Part shown: positions 25,845-36,816 of the stretch, piece after piece
How the letters are laid out: every line of letters begins with the position of its first letter
How positions within the stretch are numbered: the first letter of the stretch is position 1
NCBI GenBank assembly: GCA_016208015.1
Contig: JACQYW010000012.1
Coordinates: forward strand, 186,001 to 250,000
Source of the DNA: Nitrosomonadales bacterium
Lineage (GTDB): Bacteria > Pseudomonadota > Gammaproteobacteria > Burkholderiales > Gallionellaceae
Reading direction: 5' to 3'
Length of the DNA stretch: 64,000 bases
Notes under the pieces: model-generated
Seen by the model: only the letters and a program-made list of their open reading frames with translations
Database searches by the model: none
Told to the model about the DNA's origin: nothing
Translations under genes and position numbers: made by a program

Positions 25845-27545
25845 ATGAAACTGGTCAAGACCCTGAACGCATTCTGGCGCAGCTCGATACGCAGGCAGCT
25901 GATCCTGGGTTTCGCACTGGCATCGCTGGGGCTGATGCTGGGTTTCGGTTATCTGGTGCTCAAACACCAGCGTGAAGCGATGTACCGCTTCTCCAACGAG
26001 CGCGCATCCGAAATGGCGCGCACGCTTTCCATCAGCGGCACCTCCTGGGCGCTGGCGAACGACCTGGTCGGATTGCAGGAAGTGGTGCAGGGAGTCGTCA
26101 GGACGCCCGATCTGCAGCGGGCCTATTTCCTCGACCGGCACGGCGAAGTGCTGGCTTCGAGCAATCCGGACGAGATCGGATTCTTCGTCACCGACGAGGT
26201 GAGTCGCGGCTTGTTGAACTCCCCCTCTCTGGAGCAGATCGTCCTGCTGGATAACGAGAGCATCTACGTTGTTGCCCACCGGGTCATGTCGGAGGGGCGC
26301 CAGCTTGGCTGGGCGCGGGTGGAAATGACGCGGGGCACGGTCCATGCGAACCTGTCGGCATTGACGCGGGTATGGTTCGAGTTCGTGATATTCACCGTGC
26401 TGGTGGTTTCGCTGGTGGCGCTGTTTCTGGCGCGGCGTTTGACCGGTGGCCTGAACCACCTGATGCAGGTTGCTTCTGACGTTGAACGCGGTCGGGGCAA
26501 GACCCGGGCCGATGTCGGACGGGCGGATGAGATCGGCGTGCTGGCGCGACATCTCGACCGCATGCTGAATGCGATCGAGCAGCAAAAGAAACTGATCAGC
26601 GAGAGCGAGGCCAAATACCGTTTCCTCGCGGACAATATCTCCGATGTGATCTGGATCGTGAACCTGAAGACGAACCGCTGGGAATACATGAGTCCCTCGG
26701 TCGAAAAGATGCTCGGCTACAGCGTCGACGAGATCATGGCGCAGTCGATGGAGCATTCGTTGACGGCAAAATCATATGCCGACATCCAGGACTGGATTGA
26801 TGAGCGCAGCAAGTTGTTCCTGAGTGGCATGGACGGCAGCCATGTCTATACCGACGAGGTGGAGCAGATCTGCCGCGACGGCTCGACCCTGTGGACGGAG
26901 GTGACGACCCACTTCGCCCGCAACGAACATGAAGATTTGATCCTGCTGGGGGTGTCGCGCGACATCAGAGAACGCAAGAAGGCGGAGGAGCAGATTCGCA
27001 ATCTGGCCTTCTACGACACGCTGACACAGCTGCCCAACCGGCGTTTGTTGCTCGACCGCTTCACCCTGGTCATCTCCGCCTGCAAGCGCAGCAACCGTTA
27101 TGCGGCGCTGATGTTCCTGGATCTGGATAACTTCAAGCCGCTCAACGACGATCATGGCCACGATGTGGGCGATCTGCTGCTGATCGAGGTGGCGCGGCGC
27201 ATCACCGGTTGTATCCGAGAGGTGGATACCGTGGCGCGTTTCGGCGGCGACGAGTTCGTGGTGATACTGAGCGAACTGGATGCCGACAAGGCGAAATCAT
27301 TGAAGCAAACCAGAATGGTCGCGGAAAAGATACGCCAGACCATCGGCGAAACCTATCGCCTGACGGTGATGCAGGAGGGCAGTCATGTGCCCTGCATCGT
27401 CGAACACCGCTGCACCGCCAGCATCGGCGTGGTGCTGTTCAACAATCATGGCGTCACCCAGGAAGACCTGCTCAAACTGGCCGATGCGGCCATGTATCAG
27501 GCCAAATCGGCCGGGCGCAATCAGGTGCATTTCGCCGAAGGCTGA
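25845..27545 (+). CDS. Membrane diguanylate cyclase with HAMP, PAS and GGDEF domains
   Basis: A 566-residue sensor enzyme predicted to make cyclic di-GMP. It has a transmembrane helix near 20-40, a periplasmic domain (about 45-175), a second helix near 180-200 and a HAMP-like linker. A PAS domain (about 250-375, IRERKKAEEQ at its end) leads to a GGDEF domain with DTLTQLPNRRLL and the intact catalytic RFGGDEF. No EAL domain is present. It is coupled to the PhnD-like lipoprotein upstream and to a FecR-domain gene 35 nt downstream. Confidence 0.9.
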   Translation: MKLVKTLNAFWRSSIRRQLILGFALASLGLMLGFGYLVLKHQREAMYRFSNERASEMARTLSISGTSWALANDLVGLQEVVQGVVRTPDLQRAYFLDRHGEVLASSNPDEIGFFVTDEVSRGLLNSPSLEQIVLLDNESIYVVAHRVMSEGRQLGWARVEMTRGTVHANLSALTRVWFEFVIFTVLVVSLVALFLARRLTGGLNHLMQVASDVERGRGKTRADVGRADEIGVLARHLDRMLNAIEQQKKLISESEAKYRFLADNISDVIWIVNLKTNRWEYMSPSVEKMLGYSVDEIMAQSMEHSLTAKSYADIQDWIDERSKLFLSGMDGSHVYTDEVEQICRDGSTLWTEVTTHFARNEHEDLILLGVSRDIRERKKAEEQIRNLAFYDTLTQLPNRRLLLDRFTLVISACKRSNRYAALMFLDLDNFKPLNDDHGHDVGDLLLIEVARRITGCIREVDTVARFGGDEFVVILSELDADKAKSLKQTRMVAEKIRQTIGETYRLTVMQEGSHVPCIVEHRCTASIGVVLFNNHGVTQEDLLKLADAAMYQAKSAGRNQVHFAEG

Positions 27546-27580
27546 CCCCGCCCCTTGAAATAACCAGCGAGTAACCCGCC

Positions 27581-28249
27581 ATGAATAGATCACGCCGTCG
27601 CCTGTTACGACAATTATCGGTCCTGGGACTGTTGTCCGGCATGGGGATCCCCGGCCTGATCCGCTCAGCGCTTGCTGCCGGAAACTACCCCGGCGTGCAG
27701 GGCTTGCACAAGGTAAAGGGGGAAGTCCGCATCAACGGCAAACGGACCTGGGAGGGGCAGCCCGTGCTGCCGGGCGACAAGGTCACGACCGGTGCGGACG
27801 GCGAGGCCATCTATGTCATAGACAGGAATGCCTTCCTGCAACGCAGCAACAGCGTGGTGCAGTTCGGCAGGGAGGCGACGAAGGAATTCTTCCGTGTCGT
27901 CACCGGCAGGATACTCTCGGTGTTCGAGCCCGGTGAGAAACGTCTGGTGGTGCCTACTGCCGTCATCGGTATCCGCGGCACCGCATGCTACATCGAGGCC
28001 GAACCGAAAAAAGTGTATTTCTGTCTCTGCTACGGCACTGCCGAGATCGAGCCGAAGGCGGAACCCGGACGGGTGGAGCGTATCGAGACCCGGCACCACG
28101 ACCATCCTGTCTACATCCACCACGACAAGGGTATGCCGTCCATGGTGAACGCCAAGGTCGCCAACCACACTGATGATGAGCTCATCATGCTGGAGTGGCT
28201 GAACCGGCGCAGGCCGCCGTTCTACGGCCAGGGATTGACCGAATACTGA
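27581..28249 (+). CDS. Secreted FecR-domain protein
   Basis: A 222-residue exported protein. The leader has a twin-arginine-like start (SRRRLLRQL) and ends ALAAGN, followed by a FecR domain (about 45-150, VKGEVRING.., [15 protein letters not shown], and [10 protein letters not shown]). FecR domains usually bind to or sense periplasmic or cell-surface components. Here it is the last gene of the PhnD-like/GGDEF/FecR unit and no TonB receptor or sigma factor is nearby. The role is unknown; envelope sensing is inferred. Confidence 0.75.
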   Translation: MNRSRRRLLRQLSVLGLLSGMGIPGLIRSALAAGNYPGVQGLHKVKGEVRINGKRTWEGQPVLPGDKVTTGADGEAIYVIDRNAFLQRSNSVVQFGREATKEFFRVVTGRILSVFEPGEKRLVVPTAVIGIRGTACYIEAEPKKVYFCLCYGTAEIEPKAEPGRVERIETRHHDHPVYIHHDKGMPSMVNAKVANHTDDELIMLEWLNRRRPPFYGQGLTEY

Positions 28250-28359
28250 CCTGTCGGCGTCCCCGCCCCTCAAGTCCGCTCTGCCGGGAGAATTCACGCA
28301 AGCCCGGACCCTCCCGTGCTAGAATGCGCCCCCTTTGAATCCAGCACAGGTAGTACATC

Positions 28360-30192
<1,833 letters not shown>

Positions 30193-30213
30193 TATTCGCC
30201 TCGCCGTAATGCA

Positions 30214-30245
30214 ATGACAAGGGACGCTTCGGCGTCCCTTGTCAT
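30214..30245 (+). terminator. UUCG-loop terminator after typA
   Basis: Fourteen-bp perfect stem (30214-30227 with 30232-30245) closed by a TTCG tetraloop. The central 26 bp recurs exactly at 31135-31160. Confidence 0.85.
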
Positions 30246-30296
30246 TTCAACCCGGACATCTATACTGGCCTTCCATACTCGACAGGAGTAATAACC

Positions 30297-31088
30297 ATGA
30301 AAACATTGCTATTTTGCATCGGGCTCATGTTTGCCGCGGCGGCGGCCCACGCTGCGGTGCAGGAAAAGGAAGTCAGCTATAGCGCCAACGGCACCACGCT
30401 CAAGGGCTACATCGCCTGGGACGATGCCGTAAAAGGCAAACGCCCCGGCATCCTGGTGGTACACGAGTGGTGGGGACACAACGAATATGCGCGCAAGCGC
30501 GCCCGCATGCTGGCAGAACAGGGCTACACCGCGCTGGCGGTGGATATGTACGGCGACGGCAAGCAGGCGCACCACCCGGACGATGCGGGCAAATTCGCCA
30601 GCGAAGTGTCGAAGAACGCAGAACTGGCCAAAGCACGTTTCGATGCAGCCTATGAGTTGATCGGCAAGGAAACCTCGGTGGATGCGGGCAACATCGCCGC
30701 CATCGGTTACTGCTTTGGCGGTTCGGTGGTGCTGAACATGGCGCGTATCGGCGAGCCGCTCAAGGCGGTGGTGAGTTTCCACGGCAGCCTGAAAACCGCA
30801 ACGCCGGCCGAGGCGGGCAAAGTGAAGGCGCGCGTGGCCAGCTTCACCGGTGAGGATGATCCGATGATCCCGGCTGAACAGGTCGCTGTTTTTCGTCAGG
30901 AGATGGGCAACGCTGGCGTGAGCTACAAGGCTGTGACCTACCCCGGCGCAAAGCATGCGTTCACCAATCCGGAGGCGGACAAGTTCGGCCAGGAGTTCAA
31001 ATTGCCGCTGGCCTATAACGCTGCGGCTGACAAGGCTTCATGGGAGGAAGGAATGAAGTTTCTTGAAGACGCTTTCAAAGTGAAATAG
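30297..31088 (+). CDS. Exported dienelactone-hydrolase-family protein
   Basis: A 263-residue alpha/beta-hydrolase with a signal peptide (..FAAAAAHAAVQ). It has the dienelactone-hydrolase family motifs: VVHEWWGHNEYARKRA, the nucleophile cysteine in GYCFGGS, a catalytic aspartate region FTGEDDPMIP, and the histidine in AKHAFTN. The substrate is unknown; periplasmic members are common and rarely characterised. It is bounded on both sides by copies of the same hairpin terminator, so it is a single-gene unit. Confidence 0.85.
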   Translation: MKTLLFCIGLMFAAAAAHAAVQEKEVSYSANGTTLKGYIAWDDAVKGKRPGILVVHEWWGHNEYARKRARMLAEQGYTALAVDMYGDGKQAHHPDDAGKFASEVSKNAELAKARFDAAYELIGKETSVDAGNIAAIGYCFGGSVVLNMARIGEPLKAVVSFHGSLKTATPAEAGKVKARVASFTGEDDPMIPAEQVAVFRQEMGNAGVSYKAVTYPGAKHAFTNPEADKFGQEFKLPLAYNAAADKASWEEGMKFLEDAFKVK

Positions 31089-31134
31089 GTTTATCCGTAC
31101 ACCGTAACGGAATGACCCTTGCAAAGAGGTCGTA

Positions 31135-31160
31135 ACAAGGGACGCTTCGGCGTCCCTTGT
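31135..31160 (+). terminator. UUCG-loop terminator after the dienelactone-hydrolase-like gene
   Basis: Eleven-bp stem (31135-31145 with 31150-31160) and a TTCG loop. This 26-bp stretch is identical to 30217-30242 downstream of typA. Confidence 0.8.
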
Positions 31161-31256
31161 CGTCCCAATCGAATTGAATCCACACGCATAGATGCATTGT
31201 TTAAGCTGACTGACGATGGTTTATACTGCGCTCTGGCTTTATCTTCCCGAACAAAG

Positions 31257-32504
31257 ATGCTGGAAATCCTCTCCGTCGTTGCCGTTCTGCTGCTCATCGC
31301 GCTGCTGGCGATGCAGTGGCGGCAGCCTGCGCGTGCCGCGCAGTTGCTGGAGCAACAGCACCGCGCCATGCTCACCGATCTGCACGACGGCCTGAATAAA
31401 CAGGGCGACCGGTTGATCGCGGCACAAGTGGGCGAGTCGGAGCGGTTGCGTGCCGCCGTGGGCGAGGAGTTGCGTGCCACCCGCGATGCCATCAGCGCAC
31501 TGCGCACCGAGATGCTGGCGCAGATGCTGGAGAAACTGGCGGAGCAGGGCCGCGCCGACCAGAAGCTGATCCAGGAGTCGTTCAATAATGCCTCGCAACA
31601 CCTGCGCAACAGCATCGAGACCCTGAGCAAGACGGTGGACGGACGGCTGGAGCTGATTGGCGGCAAGGTCAACGAGCGCCTGGACGAGGGCTTCAAGAAG
31701 ACCAACGAGACTTTTGTCAGCGTGATGGCGCGGCTGGCGACCATCGACGAGGCGCAGAAGAAGATCGACGGTCTCACCACCAATGTCGTCAGTCTGCAGG
31801 AGCTGCTCGGCGACAAGCGTTCGCGCGGCGCGTTCGGCGAGGTGCAACTGGAAGGGCTGGTGCGCAACATTCTGCCGACGCAGGCCTACGAGATGCAATA
31901 CACCCTGCCCAACGGCAGCCGCGCCGACTGCGTGCTGAAACTGCCGGAGCCGACCGGCATGGTGGCGGTAGATTCAAAATTCCCGCTGGAGAACTATCAC
32001 CGCATGTTCGATATGGCGAGTCCCGCAGAAAGACTGGTGGCGGAACGGCAATTCAAGGCCGACGTCAAAAAGCATGTGGACGACATCGCCGGCAAATACA
32101 TCATCCCCGAGGTGACTTCCGACGGCGCGGTGATGTTCATCCCCGCGGAAGCGGTGTTTGCCGAGATCCACGCGCATCATTCCGACGTGGTGGATTACGC
32201 CATGCAGCGGCGGGTGTGGATCGTCTCGCCGACCACCCTGATGGCGGTGCTCAACACCGCGCGCGCGGTGATGAAGGATGTGGAGACGCGCAAACAGGTG
32301 CACATCATCAAGGATGAGCTGGGCAAGCTGGGCAAGGATTTTGGTCGCTTCGACGAGCGCATGAAAAAACTGGCCGAGCACATCCGCCAGGCGAACAAGG
32401 ATGTGGACGACGTGCAGATCAGCAGCCGCAAGATCACCGAGCAATTCGCCAGGATCGAACGAGTCGAACTGGACCAACCACAACAGCTGGAAGACAAAGC
32501 ATGA
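31257..32504 (+). CDS. rmuC: RmuC-family DNA recombination protein
   Basis: A 415-residue protein with an N-terminal transmembrane helix (MLEILSVVAVLLLIALL), a long coiled coil (about 20-170) and the RmuC core domain (about 190-370, including VAVDSKFPLENY and PAEAVFAEI). RmuC is linked to limiting inversion and recombination of short repeats; its biochemistry is not settled. ATG 31257 is chosen because the N-terminal helix then begins the protein. The stop overlaps the nadE start by 4 nt. Confidence 0.88.
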   Translation: MLEILSVVAVLLLIALLAMQWRQPARAAQLLEQQHRAMLTDLHDGLNKQGDRLIAAQVGESERLRAAVGEELRATRDAISALRTEMLAQMLEKLAEQGRADQKLIQESFNNASQHLRNSIETLSKTVDGRLELIGGKVNERLDEGFKKTNETFVSVMARLATIDEAQKKIDGLTTNVVSLQELLGDKRSRGAFGEVQLEGLVRNILPTQAYEMQYTLPNGSRADCVLKLPEPTGMVAVDSKFPLENYHRMFDMASPAERLVAERQFKADVKKHVDDIAGKYIIPEVTSDGAVMFIPAEAVFAEIHAHHSDVVDYAMQRRVWIVSPTTLMAVLNTARAVMKDVETRKQVHIIKDELGKLGKDFGRFDERMKKLAEHIRQANKDVDDVQISSRKITEQFARIERVELDQPQQLEDKA

Positions 32505-34105
32505 AGATCGCCATCGCCCAGATCAATTGCACCGTCGGCGACCTTGCCGGGAACGCCGCGAAGATCGCCGAATACGCGCAGCGCGCCAAGGCGCAGGGGG
32601 CGGAGATATTGCTGACGCCCGAACTCAGCCTGTGCGGCTATCCGCCGGAAGACCTGTTGCTGCGCAGCGGGTTCTTCAAGGCCTGTGCTACTGCGCTCAG
32701 GAGTCTGGCGCAGCAGGCGCAGGGCATCACGCTGATCGTCGGGCATCCGCACGAGGTCGGCAAGCGCCGCTACAATGCGGCATCCATCCTGCGCGATGGC
32801 GACATCGTCGCCACGTATCACAAGCATGCGCTGCCCAACCATAGCGTGTTCGACGAAGAGCGTTATTTCGAACATGGCAATGAGCCGTGCCTGCTCGAGA
32901 TGGGCGGCGTCAAGTTCGGCATCAATATCTGTGCCGATGTATGGCACGAACATGCCGCGATCCGCGCGAAACAAGCGGGCGCGCAGATGCTGCTGGTCCT
33001 GAATGCCTCGCCCTATCACTTTAACAAACAGGCCACACGCTACGACACCATTCGCGAGCGCATCGGCGACACCGGGCTGGCAGTGGTATATGCCAACATG
33101 GTGGGCGGGCAGGACGAACTGGTGTTCGACGGCGCCTCGTTCGTGATGGATGACCGGGGCGAACTGACACACCAGTTCCCGGCGTTCGATGAGGTGCTGG
33201 GTTTCGTTGAGGTGCAAGACGGAAAGCTGCTGCCGGGCGCATGCGATTCCGTGGTCAAGGACGAGGCCGGCATCTACCGCGCGCTGTGTCTCGGCGTGCA
33301 CGACTACATCACCAAGAACCGTTTCCCCGGCGTGCTGCTGGGTTTGTCCGGCGGCATCGACTCCGCGCTGACGCTGGCGGTGGCGGTGGATGCGCTGGGC
33401 GCCGACAAGGTGCTCGCGGTGATGATGCCGTCGCCGTACACCGCGCAGATCAGCATAGACGACTCGCGCGAGATGGTGAAACTGCTCGGTGTGAGATACG
33501 AGGAGCTGAATATCGCACCGACCTTCGATGCGTTGCAGCAGACGCTGGCGCCGATGTTCAAGGGCTTGCCGGCCGATACCACCGAAGAGAACCTGCAGGC
33601 GCGCATCCGCGGCGTGCTGCTGATGGCGCTATCGAACAAGACCGGCTCGCTGGTGCTGACCACCGGCAACAAATCCGAGATGACGGTCGGCTACGCCACG
33701 CTGTATGGCGACATGGCGGGCGGTTTTGCGGTGCTCAAGGATGTGAGCAAGACCTGGGTCTATCGCCTGTCCAACTGGCGCAACACGCTGGGCCGGGTCA
33801 TCCCCGAGCGGATCATCACCAGGCCGCCGAGCGCCGAGCTCAAACCCGACCAGACCGACCAGGACAGTCTGCCGCCATACGATGTACTCGACGCCATCAT
33901 GGCCTGCTATGTCGAGAAGAACATGAACATCGCGCAGATCGTGGCGCAGGGCTATGCCGAGACCGATGTGCTGCGCGTGGTGAAGCTCGTCCGCATCGCC
34001 GAATACAAACGCCGCCAGGCGCCGGTCGGAGTGCGCATCACCGATCGCGGCTTCGGCAAGGATTGGCGTTATCCGATCACGGTACGTTATCAGGACGAAT
34101 TCTAG
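32501..34105 (+). CDS. nadE: Glutamine-dependent NAD+ synthetase
   Basis: Makes NAD+ from deamido-NAD+ using glutamine nitrogen and ATP. The 534 residues have an N-terminal glutaminase domain of the nitrilase fold with the triad in LTPELSLCGYPPEDL, KHALPN and NICADVW. The C-terminal synthetase domain has the PP-loop LGLSGGIDSALT near 285 and TTGNKSEM. It starts at an ATG overlapping the rmuC stop. Confidence 0.95.
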   Translation: MKIAIAQINCTVGDLAGNAAKIAEYAQRAKAQGAEILLTPELSLCGYPPEDLLLRSGFFKACATALRSLAQQAQGITLIVGHPHEVGKRRYNAASILRDGDIVATYHKHALPNHSVFDEERYFEHGNEPCLLEMGGVKFGINICADVWHEHAAIRAKQAGAQMLLVLNASPYHFNKQATRYDTIRERIGDTGLAVVYANMVGGQDELVFDGASFVMDDRGELTHQFPAFDEVLGFVEVQDGKLLPGACDSVVKDEAGIYRALCLGVHDYITKNRFPGVLLGLSGGIDSALTLAVAVDALGADKVLAVMMPSPYTAQISIDDSREMVKLLGVRYEELNIAPTFDALQQTLAPMFKGLPADTTEENLQARIRGVLLMALSNKTGSLVLTTGNKSEMTVGYATLYGDMAGGFAVLKDVSKTWVYRLSNWRNTLGRVIPERIITRPPSAELKPDQTDQDSLPPYDVLDAIMACYVEKNMNIAQIVAQGYAETDVLRVVKLVRIAEYKRRQAPVGVRITDRGFGKDWRYPITVRYQDEF

Positions 34106-34116
34106 AGGTGAACAAA

Positions 34117-34554
34117 ATGATCGAACAAAACACAGCGGAAACATTTCATGCGCGCCTGAAAGGAAGGTTCTACGGCATGCTGCAATGGCAGGATCTAGAT
34201 GTACTGTGGGGACGCGTCAAGACCGGCCAGTGGTTCTTCTATCAAGTTGGCGAAGAATTGCCGGAACGGACGTTGGGCGGCAAAGAACTCGCCGTGCGCA
34301 TAGACGCACTTGATCAACTGTTGCGGCAGGACCACGACTTCCACCTGTGCGGCATCGTCTATGCCGATCATGTGGAGCAACCCACCCTGATCAAGGTCTA
34401 CGATCCCAGCACGCTGGGTTCCATGTGCGGCAGCAGTGCCGCGCCGACACCGCCGCGCTGGGTGCTCAGCACTTCGCAGCCCGCAGTCATCGAGAGTCAC
34501 GTTCCCGCCCCCAACAACCGCAGGCGCTGGTGGCAGCTTTTCCAGTCTGCGTGA
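34117..34554 (+). CDS. Hypothetical protein, 145 residues
   Basis: I do not recognise this protein. It is soluble, without a signal peptide, with many charged and aromatic residues (WGRVKTGQWFFYQVGEELPER, and YADHVEQPTLIKVYDPS about midway). It ends in a proline-, arginine- and tryptophan-rich tail. GAGGTGAAC precedes the ATG, 11 nt after the nadE stop, so it is probably co-transcribed with nadE. Codon use resembles the neighbouring genes. Confidence 0.65.
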   Translation: MIEQNTAETFHARLKGRFYGMLQWQDLDVLWGRVKTGQWFFYQVGEELPERTLGGKELAVRIDALDQLLRQDHDFHLCGIVYADHVEQPTLIKVYDPSTLGSMCGSSAAPTPPRWVLSTSQPAVIESHVPAPNNRRRWWQLFQSA

Positions 34555-34569
34555 GTCGTCCGGCCCCGC

Positions 34570-35025
34570 CTATTGGTTGACCCGCCGCCGCTGGCGGTCT
34601 TTCCTTGCCAGCCAGACATGCAACGGCACCAGCAACACCAGCGCCACACCCAATACCTGATGCAGCATGCTGAACGCATCGCGCCAGTCTTCGTGCGGCG
34701 GGTAGTACAGCGTCAGCCCGCTGCCCGCGAGCAGTACCAGCGCCACCGACAAAGTCAGACCGCTCGCGCGATTGCGTTGCGCGCGCCAGTTGCCTTGCTG
34801 GTGCAGTGAGTACAGGCGGCCCGCTATCCACAGCAATACATAAGCCACCACGCCGTGCAGCACCAGTACGCGATGGCGCCAGCTGCGCAGCGGATCGGTG
34901 TAGTCGTCCGCATCCAGATACCAGCCCAGCGCTATCCACAGCACGCCGCTCAGGATGACGAGCCAAATGACCGCCAGCACCTGCCTGCGTGCCGAAGGCC
35001 CCAGATGCATGCCCCACGCACTCAC
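34570..35025 (-). CDS. Four-helix membrane protein, cytochrome b561-like
   Basis: A 151-residue membrane protein with four hydrophobic segments and a histidine in each of two of them (LVLHGVVAYVLLW and FSMLHQVLGVALVLLVPLHVW). That spacing suits a small dihaem cytochrome b. It overlaps the FMN-binding protein gene by 4 nt and is the last gene of the iron-uptake run. It may pass electrons across the membrane to the FMN-binding partner. The haem assignment is inferred from histidine placement only. Confidence 0.6.
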   Translation of the reverse strand: MSAWGMHLGPSARRQVLAVIWLVILSGVLWIALGWYLDADDYTDPLRSWRHRVLVLHGVVAYVLLWIAGRLYSLHQQGNWRAQRNRASGLTLSVALVLLAGSGLTLYYPPHEDWRDAFSMLHQVLGVALVLLVPLHVWLARKDRQRRRVNQ

Positions 35026-35537
35026 GGTTTGCCTCCCGCGCTGACGTGGCGGTCGAGCAGCAGCGCGAGCCGCGTCAAGCGGCTCAGCGCGCGCACCGAC
35101 AGCGTCGCGCCGGAGATGCCGTCGATCTGCTTGTCAAGTTTCTTGCCGCTATCCAGCTTTGAGCCGAAGAACTGCGCGGTGAATGACGGGCTCTTCACTT
35201 CCCAGCCGCGGCTCTCGCGATAGACCAGCACTTTCACGCGTTCCACCGCACCCTTGTCGATCGCGATGCCGACGGTGATCGGCATCTCCTTGCCGATCTC
35301 ATCGAGCACCCAGGCGGTGCGGGTGCCGCTGCGCCAGTAACGCACGCGAGCTGCCGGGTAATCGTGTTCGAGGATGCCGCGCACGGCAGGTTGCAAGTCA
35401 CCGACCAGCCACAGTGTCTCCGCAGCGGGCGGCTGTCCGAAGGTCTCGCCGAGGAAGCGGCTGATCTCCGCTTCCTGATCGGCGGCCCACGCCGGCAGCG
35501 CCAGCATGAGCAACAGCAATGTGCGCAGAGCGGTCAT
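35022..35537 (-). CDS. Exported FMN-binding-domain protein
   Basis: A 171-residue protein with a signal peptide (MTALRTLLLLMLALPAWAADQ) and a C-terminal FMN-binding domain (PF04205 type). The attachment motif DGISGATLS lies at about 140; in related proteins FMN is linked to the residue at this position. It would act as a periplasmic flavin carrier. Its gene lies between a porin gene and a cytochrome b-like gene in the iron-uptake run, which suggests a role in redox steps of iron handling. Confidence 0.75.
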   Translation of the reverse strand: MTALRTLLLLMLALPAWAADQEAEISRFLGETFGQPPAAETLWLVGDLQPAVRGILEHDYPAARVRYWRSGTRTAWVLDEIGKEMPITVGIAIDKGAVERVKVLVYRESRGWEVKSPSFTAQFFGSKLDSGKKLDKQIDGISGATLSVRALSRLTRLALLLDRHVSAGGKP

Positions 35538-35538
35538 A

Positions 35539-36777
35539 TCAGAACTGATATCCGAGGCCGAGGTTGAATCCGTCGAACTCGTCCTGTCCGCTCGGCGATT
35601 GCTGGTTCTGGTGATCCAGCTTCACCACCACATCCGGATGCGGCCAGTAGTTCACGCCGAAGTCGGTCTGACTGTAGCGGCTGTCCGCCACGTCGCCGGC
35701 GCGGTTGTCCCAAGTGCTGCGGCGCACGAACACACCCCACTGCTCGGCAAACTTCCACGAGGGTTCCACGTACCAGCCGTTCTGCTTGTCCGCACCGACC
35801 GCCTTAGGGCCGCTGCCGTCGAGGCTCCAGCCGGCATACAGCGCGCGCAATCCGAACCTGCCGTGGTTCACCACCGCATGCGCTTCATACAGTGTGGCTG
35901 CCCCGGCAGTGCTGTCGGCGCTCTGGGTGATGTCCGCCTGGCGCTGCACGGTGCCGGCCAGTTCGATGCCGGGGATGCCGGCCCACTTCAGCCGCGCGGT
36001 GTAGGCCGGGTCTTTTGCCTTGGCGCTGGCAACACTGAGGCGCCCGTCGCGCACCGCATAGTTCTTGGCTGCGGTCGTCGCCAGACCGCTGGTGATCGCG
36101 ATATCGGCCGTGATCGCGTCGTCCATGCGCGTGGTGAGCGCAACACCGCCTTCGCGCCAGGTCGTCGGGATGATGTTGGTCTCCACCGGATTGCGCTCGA
36201 CGCCATAGAAGGTCGGCGGCTCATGCGTCTCGCTGATGATGCCCACCGGCATCACCATCATGCCCGCCTTGACCGACAGCGCATCGCTCACCGTGAAATC
36301 CAGATAAGCCTGTTCCACTGCGACGACGCCCGAGCTTCCGGCGGCGGTGTCCTTGGCCATGGCGTGTTCCACTTCCAGTTCGGAGAAGAAGCGGATCTGC
36401 TCGCTGAACTCATGCCCCATGAAGATCACGAAGCGGTGCAGGTCCAACTCGTCCTTGTTGGTTCCGCCCGCTTTGCGGTTCTTCAGTTTGTTCAGGTGCA
36501 GTTCGCCGTAGCCGCCGAAGGTGGTGGCGGCCTTGGACGAGCCGTCCTGGCTGGCGATCCTGTCCATCTGCGTGCCGGTGGCTTCCACTTTTTGTTCGGT
36601 CTGCTTGACCTGATCCTTCAGCACGCGGTTCTCGCTTTCCAGTGTGTTCAGGCGCAACTCCAACGCCCGGAAGCGTTGTTCATCGGAACTTGTTTCGGCG
36701 AGTGCGGGTGCGGCGAAGCAGCCCAGCAGCGATAAAGCGAGGGTGGTGCGGGTCATGCGCTTGGTTCGATGTGACAT
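35539..36777 (-). CDS. Outer-membrane porin-like protein A
   Basis: A 412-residue porin-like protein. A signal peptide (..LLGCFAAPALAE) and a short coiled coil (RALELRLNTLESENRVLKDQV) lead into an antiparallel beta-barrel ending YQF. The coiled coil plus barrel resembles phosphate-selective OprP/OprO-type porins. AGGAG lies 9 nt before ATG 36777. It sits 39 nt after the FtrD-like gene and is part of the same minus-strand run, so a role in letting iron or its ligands through the outer membrane is plausible. Confidence 0.8.
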   Translation of the reverse strand: MSHRTKRMTRTTLALSLLGCFAAPALAETSSDEQRFRALELRLNTLESENRVLKDQVKQTEQKVEATGTQMDRIASQDGSSKAATTFGGYGELHLNKLKNRKAGGTNKDELDLHRFVIFMGHEFSEQIRFFSELEVEHAMAKDTAAGSSGVVAVEQAYLDFTVSDALSVKAGMMVMPVGIISETHEPPTFYGVERNPVETNIIPTTWREGGVALTTRMDDAITADIAITSGLATTAAKNYAVRDGRLSVASAKAKDPAYTARLKWAGIPGIELAGTVQRQADITQSADSTAGAATLYEAHAVVNHGRFGLRALYAGWSLDGSGPKAVGADKQNGWYVEPSWKFAEQWGVFVRRSTWDNRAGDVADSRYSQTDFGVNYWPHPDVVVKLDHQNQQSPSGQDEFDGFNLGLGYQF

Positions 36778-36816
36778 TGGTGTAACTCCTTTTCGGTTAA
36801 GTCGTGTTTCGATAAT

